A DNA stretch of 64,000 nt from Liquidambar formosana (taxonomy: Eukaryota > Streptophyta > Magnoliopsida > Saxifragales > Altingiaceae). This document shows positions 56,674-64,000 of this stretch, piece by piece. The position numbers and the translations under genes were made by a program. Every line of letters starts with the position of its first letter. Position 1 is the first letter of the stretch. Location of the stretch: the NCBI GenBank assembly GCA_039720395.1, contig CM077831.1, positions 7,242,333 to 7,306,332 of the forward strand. The letters run 5' to 3'. The notes beneath the pieces are model-generated. The model had not been told where the DNA came from. It did not search any database and saw only the letters and a program-made list of their open reading frames with translations.

Positions 56674-59274
56674 TATCACACCCCATTTTTGCACCACCTT
56701 ACTAGGGCTCATCATTTCATGCATGTTTTTGTTTTGTTTTTGAGTCTAGTCACTTGCATTAGTTTTCTAGAGTCACAAGGACAATGGATATGAATTTTGG
56801 TTCAAATTGGAGTTGATCTTGAGGGATAATAAGAGCTTTTGTGACTTGAGGGGCATAATCGTCTTTTAAGTCCCAAACTTTTCATTTGACCTTGGAATGA
56901 TCTCCAAATTGTTAATTGGAGTTCATATGGATGCATATGAGGTATTAAGTCCCGTGGCCCTGATGATGAGTTTAGTGTGGTTATTTACGGATTATCCTTG
57001 AAGAATTAGTGCGAATCACAGCATGAGATTTTTGGTTAAAATGAAAAGAAAATTATTTTATTAAATTAGCCATTTTTATCATGACACTAACACGTGTACG
57101 TATGTGATGAGTGTGTGTACGCACATACGATACATGTGCATGCGTGTTAGCGGTCAGTCTCCCAATTTTTATAAAAGACAATTTCCTTTTCCTATTCAGA
57201 TTAGAAGTCTTTTATCATTATAAAATACCTTTTGATTATTCTCCAAGGAAACCTAGTCCAGGAAGGAAAGGGAAACTCCAGATTTCAGCTATAAATACTC
57301 TCTTAATGTCTTTAAACAAGGGAGAGGAGAAGAGGGTTTAGGGGGAGTGAAATTCGTCATAATTCAGCAGCAGATTTTCTGAGAACCAGCAGTCGTATTT
57401 TAATCATAACGTTTTCATCCGAAGTCAGAATTTGATGAAATTGGTCTTGTTAGAAAGATAATTCAATTCTCTACAACTTTGTATTTCACAAGCTTTGTCC
57501 AAATCCAACGTTTTTATACCCAAAAACGCGATTGAAGTTTCTGCTGCTGCAAAGTGACGAAAATCACTTTTCTTTTCTCTTGTTCTCTTTTTGTTTTCTA
57601 TTTTCTTTTCAAAGTTGAGTGAGTTTTGATCTCTTTGCTGTGATACCACTTTGACAAAGAGGAGGATTCGTGTTGGTTTGATTCACTCTAAAGACCTGAG
57701 GAGCCACGAACAATTACAAACACAAAGGAAGGCCCTTCCTAAGGTATTCTCCTTCTCTATTCAAGCTTAAACTAGGTTTTCATATGGGTTAGGCTTATTG
57801 CATGTTAAAGGTAACTTTTTTATCATGTATTAACACTCTAGCTAGTTAATATACATGGAATATCTATTTTTTATCTACTGTTTAGCATGCTTTAGGGCTG
57901 TCCTTTAGGTTTTTAATGCATAGTTATGATTCTTGTGCTCCTGTTTGTCCTTGTGCTAGGATTAGTGTCATTGCATGTTAGAGTTAGGATTTTCATCATG
58001 TTATATTGCTTTAGTTAGTTAATATGCATGATTTAATTTCTGTTTAGTTTGGTTTTAGCATGATTAAAGTATGTCTTGTGAGTTTTTAAGCATATTTGTG
58101 AGTTTAGGGTTTTAGAGTCATTGTTTCGTGTTTGTTTTCATATAGCATGATAAAGTAGACTTTTTTATTGGTTTTTCTTCGTGTTTGCTGTGTATGTTTT
58201 TCATATAGAGTAAACATGATAGTTTTGCATGCATGTTAGTATGTTTTAGGGTTTTTATGCATGATATGGTTCTAGGAATATGTTAGGACTTATTATTGTT
58301 CGCTGTTTTTGCTATTGGCATGCTTAGTGGATGATTTTAGGTCATAATACTATTCTGTCCAGATTTGCATGTTAGTGTTTTTGCATGGTTTTGAGCACTT
58401 GTAAGGGTGCAAATAGGTGTGGTATTTGTCCTATGGCAAATAGGGCTGCTTATGTCTGAAATGGCTAAATGCTTGGAGTAATTGCGCTCAGGTAAGTGGG
58501 TGTGAAGGTGCCCCAATTCACCTTTCTTCCTTATCCCTTCTCTTCTCCCTATCTAGGGTTAATTTTTAATATGATCCTATGGTTTAATTAGAGGTTTCCT
58601 TCATAAACAAAATTCTGGTTTTTATTAAGGTTTCTATTTTGTGGATTTCTTTCCTAAAATCAAACTTTCTATCAATTCTCTTTTGATCAAATAAGGAAAC
58701 CTAGGGTTTTAACCATAGGTTTGTATTAGGATTTAACCTTAGTTCTAATCGAACTACGTGGACTTTGATCCATGTATTTCGTTGCATGGTACGTAGGCGC
58801 TCTTCGTGAGGCTCAAGTCCGTTCTAGGATCCAAGCATCCTAGGTTTATTTTTGTTTTCTTTTCTTCTTTTTCTTTTTCTGTTTTTATGTGCATATTATG
58901 CATGGATGGATGAATGAAATATATGATATGCATGCAATTCTTGTGATGATATACTTGCTGATTTTTGTATGGAAAGATCTTGATTTAGCCCAAATGAACT
59001 GAGAGACCGAAAGGGTGACATGGGTGCCTATAGGCTTTGCCTAGAACCTTCCCATGTCATAACTTAGCCTCCGAATCCCCGATTTCTTTGGTTTTCAAAA
59101 GATTGGTTTTTGCCTTTCCTTTTTTATGGAGTCATTCAAATTGTTTTCCTAAAACAAACTATTTTTAGGGTTTTCCTTGTTTCCTTTAAAAAAAAAGGTG
59201 GCGACTCCTTTCCTTTTTCTTTTTCAAACCCATTTTCTTTCAATCCCTTGTGGGCCCAATTTCCGGGGTTCACA
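56674..59274 (+). repeat. 3' LTR of the Tat element (2601 bp)
   Basis: Begins TATCACACCCC: the canonical TG is TA here, a G-to-A change relative to the 5' LTR. It ends GGGGTTCACA, followed by TSD GCAGC. About 15 substitutions from the 5' LTR, mostly transitions, and no indel. Confidence 0.95.
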
Positions 59275-59364
59275 GCAGCTTTAAAGGTGGAACAAGTTTT
59301 TGGGATGGTGGAACTTGGTTTGCAACATGTGATATGTTTTGGGATGGTGGAACTTGGAATAAGT
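59275..59364 (+). other. CACTA sequence resumed after the Tat insertion
   Basis: After TSD GCAGC the interrupted host sequence continues for about 85 bases. It contains GGGATGGTGGAACTTGG twice (near 59301 and 59340). Copia N3 then begins. Confidence 0.6.
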
Positions 59365-62300
59365 TGTTAGGATTATGCCCAAGAGCCAATCATAAAGATG
59401 ATTGTTTAGGGATTAGGAACAATCATTTGCTTTCATTTATGTATGTCACATTTATTATTGATTGAATAAAAGGGCTTATTCTATTATGTTTATATGCATT
59501 ATTTATATTTACATAATATATCCATGGAGTTAGAGTTGAGAATATGGAATTACAAAGAGTTGTAATTTTCAGATTGTAGATATATCTCTGTACTAAACTC
59601 CTAAAGCATTCCTAGTTGAAGGTTCACTATGATGGACAATAATGAACTATAGGAATAGCACATATTAGGTTGACTCTATAGGAGGATAGCTGGTCTCAAG
59701 CTATTTGTGTGGAGACACTACAACCAACAGGTGGGTGCCTATTAATAGAATAGGTACACTGAATGTGACCAAAGATATGAGATAAACTGAATGGAGTTTT
59801 AACCTGCCTGTCAATCAGTTTCTCATTATTATAGTGGTACAAGTAATCCTTAGACCTGAGACACCATAGTTGTCTTATGCATATAGCTTTAGAAGTTTGA
59901 TAATACTAAGTGCAGATCCTTATAGGGGTCTGTAAGGGTGTTCATTGGCCCTACTGCTATATGTATGAAGGCATATGAGTGTGTTAGGATTATGCCCTAG
60001 AGCCAATCATGGAGATGATTGTTTAGGGATTAGGAACAATCATTTGATTTCATTTAAGTATGTCACATTTATTATTGATATAATAAAAGGGCTTATTCTA
60101 TTATGTTTATATGCATCATTTATATTTACATAATATATCCATGGAGTTAGAGTTGAGAATATGAACTTACAAAGTGTTGTAATTTTGAGACTGTAAATAT
60201 ATCTCTGTACTAAACTCTTAAAGCATTCCTAGTTGAAGGTTCACTATGATGGACAGTAATGAACTATAGGACTAGCACTTGTTAGGTTGACTCTATAGGA
60301 GGATAGCTAGTCTCAAGCTATTTATGTGGAGACACTACAACCAACAAATGGGTGCCTATTACTAGAGTAGCTACACTGAATGTGACCAAAGATATGAGAT
60401 AAACTGAATGGAGTTTTATCCTGCCTTTCAATTAGTTTCTCATTGTTATAGTGGTACAAGTAATCCTTAAACCTGAGACACCATAGTTATCTTATGCGTG
60501 TAGCTTTATAAGTTTGATAACACTAAGTGCAAATCCTATTCAGGGGTCTGCAAAGGTGTTCATTGGCCCTACTGCTATATGTATGAAGGCATGTGAGTGA
60601 TCAATAAGGGATCCATCACTCTTAGGAAAAAGAGAGAGAATGTCTCATATAGCATTCATAATATAACTCATTAAATCCATGGCCATAGTAGGATGAATGT
60701 GGAAAGGAGTTTCCATGAGTTCATCAATGAGTTGATATTCATGAATGAGTATAAAGTAATTAAACTAGGGACTTAACAGACTTCCATATCCTATTAGTTT
60801 AATTGGAGACATTGTGTTGAAGGAAGAATGCAATTGTAACCTATAAACTATAACAGAAGGGTTCTTTGTTGGAACTTATTCACCTCATTAAGGACAACAC
60901 CATGAACCATATGCTAGGTGTTATTCATGGTTAGTAGAAGCCCTAATTGATATAAATGAGTTATAATCAATTAGAGAATTGGAAGGAGTTCCAATTAGAC
61001 CCTAAATGGAAAGAGTTCCATTGTGCACATCTCGTGCTATTCCTACTACTTGATCATGTGAACCCAATGGGTCACACACTGATCATGCAAGAGGAGCTTG
61101 AATGTTTATGAGAGAAAGGGCATAAGTGAATAAAAGAATAGTTCTTAAGGGGCAAGGTTGTATAAGATACAAACTAGAGGGGTTATTGTGTAATTAGCAG
61201 TAATTACACAAAACCTATTAGGGTTTGATGCATCCCCTTGGCTAGCCCTAGTGGAGGCTTTATTAAGCCTCCTATGATGTGATGACATCATCACTTGATC
61301 ACTCCCAAGTGCTGGTCGAAAATCACAAGGGGCTCTCTCTCAATCCTCTCTTCTCCTACTCTAGCAACCACATGGGAAAGAAGGAAAGGACTTGAAGCTC
61401 TAGCTCGGTGTGGATACTGTTGGAGGCAGTACACTTGGACTGCTCGTACGCTGCTGTCTGGATTCAAAGTTTGGAGCAAAATGGAGAACACATAATCAGC
61501 TGTAAGTTCTAAACACTCTCTTTGTAATTAGGGTTTTATTGTTTTGTATGAACCACAATCAGATTCATGGGCTGCATGGAATTGATAGGAAATTTTTGTT
61601 ATTCAAGTTATTCCGCATTCTGTTTCCTTCTAGTTCAATTCCTTACAAAGTGATCAACAAGGAATCCATCATTCTCAGGAAAAAGAGAGAGAATATCTCA
61701 TATAGCATTCGTAATATAACTCATCAAATCCATGGCCATGGTAGGATGAATATGGAAAAGAGTTTCATGAGTTCATCAATGAGTTGATATCTATGAATGA
61801 GTATAAAGTAATTGAACTAGGGACTTGACAGACTTCCATGTCCAATTGGTTCAATTAGAGACATTGTGTAGATGGAAGGATGTAATCGTAACCTATAAAC
61901 TATAACAGAAGGGTTCTTTGTTAGATACTTATTCACCTCATTAAGGACAACACCATGAACCATATGCTAGGTGTTATTCATGGTTAGTAGAAGCCCTAAT
62001 TGATATAAGTGAGTTATAATCAATTAGGGAATTGGAAGGAGTTCCAATTAGACCCTAAATGGAAAGAGTTCCATTGTGCACACCTCGTGCTATTCCTACT
62101 ACTTGATGATGTGAACCCAATGGATCACACACTGATCATGCAAGATGAGCTTTAAAGTCTATGAGAAAAAGGGTTTTAGTGAATAAAGAATAGTTCTTTA
62201 TAGGCTTATTTGTATTTGATATAAATAATAGGGGTTAATGTGTAATTAAGAGTAATTACACATAACCCTATTAGGGTTCTTCCCAATGGCCAGCCCCCTT

Positions 62301-62693
62301 AGTGGGCTGCATATATAAGTTACACTTATGTGTGACATGGCATAAGATGCAAGCATACTCCCAACCCTAGCCGTCCAGCCCCTTGGAGGCTCTCTTCTCT
62401 CTCTCTCTTCTCCACCTCTAGCAACAACAAGGAAAAAGAAGTAAAAGGCTTGAAGCTCTAGCTAAGTGTGGATACCGTTGGAGCCAGCACACTTAGGCTG
62501 CTCATTCACCGCTATCCGGAGTTGAAGCTTGGAGCAAAAAGGAGAAGACCATTCAAACTGTAAGTATTCTAACCCTCTTTGTAGTTAGGGTTTGATTTTG
62601 TGTTATGCATAGTTAGATTCATGGGATTGGGAATCGTAGGAAAAATTTTTATATTCTGCACTTCGATTTTTCCCTCTTCTTCGATTCCCAACA
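59365..62693 (+). repeat. 5' LTR of N3, interrupted
   Basis: Left part 59365-59981, right part from 61648 (target copy AAGTG, then TGATCAACAAGG) to 62693. Together they make a normal-length LTR of about 1660 bp. It ends CGATTCCCAACA and is followed by the primer site. Confidence 0.9.
59982..61647 (+). mobile_element. Solo copia LTR (1666 bp) inside the N3 LTR
   Basis: TGTTAGGATTATGCCC to AATTCCTTACA. Flanked by GAGTG (59977-59981) and AAGTG (61648-61652), a TSD with one G-to-A change; uninterrupted relatives read GAGTGATCAAC here. There is no internal sequence, so it is a solo LTR. Confidence 0.88.
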
Positions 62694-62694
62694 G

Positions 62695-62707
62695 TGGTAT
62701 CAGAGCC
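62695..62707 (+). promoter_or_regulatory. Primer binding site of N3 (iMet tRNA type)
   Basis: TGGTATCAGAGCC one base after the LTR end. Confidence 0.92.
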
Positions 62708-64000
62708 ATTATTATGCGTAATACAAAATACATATGGGCTGGTAATTATGGTGTAAGTTGAATGATTTAAAAATCTGGAAATTTTCCTGCATAATTGGTT
62801 TTCCTCCATGGCTGAACCTAGGGTTTGGAACCCTAGGTCAATTCTCTTCTACTCCTCTTCTAATTGATGGTTAAGTGTAGCCATGGATGCAATAGGTTGC
62901 ATAGGGTTTGAGTTTGGAGAAGAAGAATAAGGAAACTAGGGTTTTATAAAACTGTTATGAACAGTTTTCATGTTGGCCATGAAAAACCGTCATCTTGTTT
63001 TGCATGTCGAAATCAGAGTTCTTCTCCAAAATTTTCAAGCCATATATGGTTAAAAATCTTTTCGAATCAGCTTTCCAACCCAACATACAGTGCATCAATT
63101 CAAGTTCTGTAGAGAAAGTTATGAATTTTTTACTACAGGCTGTCTGGAAAGACAGTTTTGCTCGGGAATGATGCAATAGCCACAACTTTGAGTTTTTGAT
63201 GGAGGTCAAAGGCATGGCAATGGTTTCCACCACTTGGGTTATGTTCTAGACATGGTAGGGAAGGGTTCCCAAGCATTTAGATGCATCATAATTGGATGAA
63301 GATGCTAGAACAGAAGGAAGAAGGAGAAGAACACCATGGAGGTCGAATCTGGGTTTGAGAACCCTAGGATTCTTGCAATTAATTTTAATCAAAGCTTCTG
63401 TATTTTTTATGGACATCCATTGTAGGATCATTATATATAATGTGTATATGATTTTCTTTAAGTTTCAAAAAGGTTTTGATGGAAAAAGATTCAAAAAGTT
63501 TGAAAATTTTTCATGAACAGCATAGCAGATTTCTCTGTAGAAAAGTCATCAATAGAGTTTTGATTAGAACTTGAGCTAGGGAACTCCAAATTGCATGAAA
63601 TTGAATTAGTTTCCTAAAACATGTAGGATATTGGGAAAATTCGTTTGGTAGCCTGATTCAATCATCTTGCTGGGTTTTAATTCCATTTGCGACCATGGAC
63701 AGTATGCTGTCAAATTCTTGACAGCCTACTGTTCTTTGAATTGTTTAGAACAATTGGGGATGATTTGATCATCCAAACCACTTCAATTTTCTTAGTAATT
63801 CATGTAGGGACATGATACAAAAGCTGTTTTGAATGGAGGAGTCGATTTGATTGAATTTTAAAAGCAATTGTGACCTTGGAGGTCCTCCCATGGTGGCACC
63901 AGCAAGGGTTCTTGAAACCCTAGTCAATTGTTGATGTTGGCAGCCCTCTTGGCCACTCCACATGTGTCCTAGGGCTAAGCCACAACCATAGCAAGTGTCC
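62708..64000 (+). other. Leader of N3, cut by window end
   Basis: Close to the N1/N2 leaders. It keeps AACTGTT-ATG-AACAGTT (near 62950), a CTGTCT-GGAA-AGACAG hairpin (near 63142), GACAGTATGCTGTC (near 63700) and AATTGTT-TAG-AACAATT (near 63739). No coding sequence. Confidence 0.7.

Larger units (their letters stand above)
42351..59274 (+). mobile_element. Complete Tat-lineage Ty3/gypsy element (Ogre/Retand-like), 16.9 kb
   Basis: Two 2601-bp LTRs and TSD GCAGC at 42346-42350 and 59275-59279. Order: LTR, tRNA-Arg-type primer site, leader, gag, protease with G-patch, predicted intron, RT, RNase H, second RNase H, integrase, antisense ORF, tandem hairpin array, purine tract, LTR. The second RNase H, the intron, the long 3' region with tandem repeats and the extra antisense ORF are traits of the plant Tat lineage. 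Ogre's usual extra ORF before gag is absent. About 15 base differences between LTRs mark a young insertion. Lesions: TAG in pro (47886), TAG in integrase (52074) and a one-base deletion near 52152. Confidence 0.95.
59365..64000 (+). mobile_element. Non-autonomous copia element N3, 5' end
   Basis: The 5' LTR starts at 59365 and ends at 62693, interrupted by a solo LTR of its own family (59982-61647). The primer site is at 62695, then a leader of the N1/N2 type to the window end. Coding regions lie outside. The leader is nearly collinear with N2, so I assign it to the same non-autonomous group, but the relics themselves are not visible. Confidence 0.85.

Noticed and set aside
1..64000. tRNA, rRNA or host genes.
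   Set aside because: I found no cloverleaf-like or rRNA-like sequence; the only tRNA-related strings are retroelement primer sites. No multi-exon host gene could be supported.

Overview
The window is plant nuclear heterochromatin: 64 kb of nested LTR retrotransposons, with one CACTA DNA transposon end and no intact host gene that I can recognise. The evidence for a plant is the iMet-type primer sites (TGGTATCAGAGCC) of Ty1/copia elements, a complete Ty3/gypsy Tat-lineage (Ogre/Retand-like) element, telo-box-rich AT leaders, and a CACTACAAGAAAAA terminus. I cannot name the species. Almost everything is repeat stratigraphy that can be resolved with target-site duplications (TSDs).

Layout. 1-13430: the 3' part of a non-autonomous copia element (N1). 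It carries a 2.7 kb GC-richer foreign insert with duplicated flanks (3937-6655) and a 2.6 kb solo LTR (9033-11674, TSD CCTAC). N1 itself sits in the leader of a minus-strand copia element (M1, LTR 13546-15241), which sits in the polypurine end of an older Tat element (T2, LTR 15264-18144, then a gag-pro fragment to 19194). 19195-37493: a minus-strand LTR fragment, then copia element B. B has a long leader, a gag at 22927, a decayed pol and a 3' LTR at 35559-37249. Its gag is split by a complete 9.7 kb non-autonomous copia element, N2 (23741-33433, TSD CCGAG). 37494-39524: fragments of a third copia pol, another minus LTR and a Tat-type LTR. 39525-42350: the left end of a CACTA transposon with subterminal inverted repeats.

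42351-59274: a complete, young 16.9 kb Tat-lineage element (TSD GCAGC, two 2601 bp LTRs differing at about 15 positions). It has gag, then protease/G-patch in the -1 frame behind a GGGAAAT slippery heptamer, then a predicted 171-nt intron, then RT/RNase H/second RNase H/integrase (broken by one stop and one frameshift). After these come an antisense plant-mobile-domain-like ORF with its own TATA box and a 1.75 kb tandem array. 59365-64000: the 5' end of another non-autonomous copia (N3), whose LTR carries a nested solo LTR (59982-61647).

The strongest unexplained signal is the array at 54795-56540. Each ~80-105 bp unit contains two perfect or near-perfect hairpins with an almost invariant TCACT/TCGCT loop. 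Stem sequences differ between units, but both arms change together (TTCA/TGAA, CTCA/TGAG, TCCA/TGGA, TTTA/TAAA). A second signal is the gag/pro -1 frame relation, which is also present in the diverged T2 fragment. A third is a cluster of small-loop hairpins kept in the copia leaders. All positions and counts were read by eye; no alignment or folding program was run.
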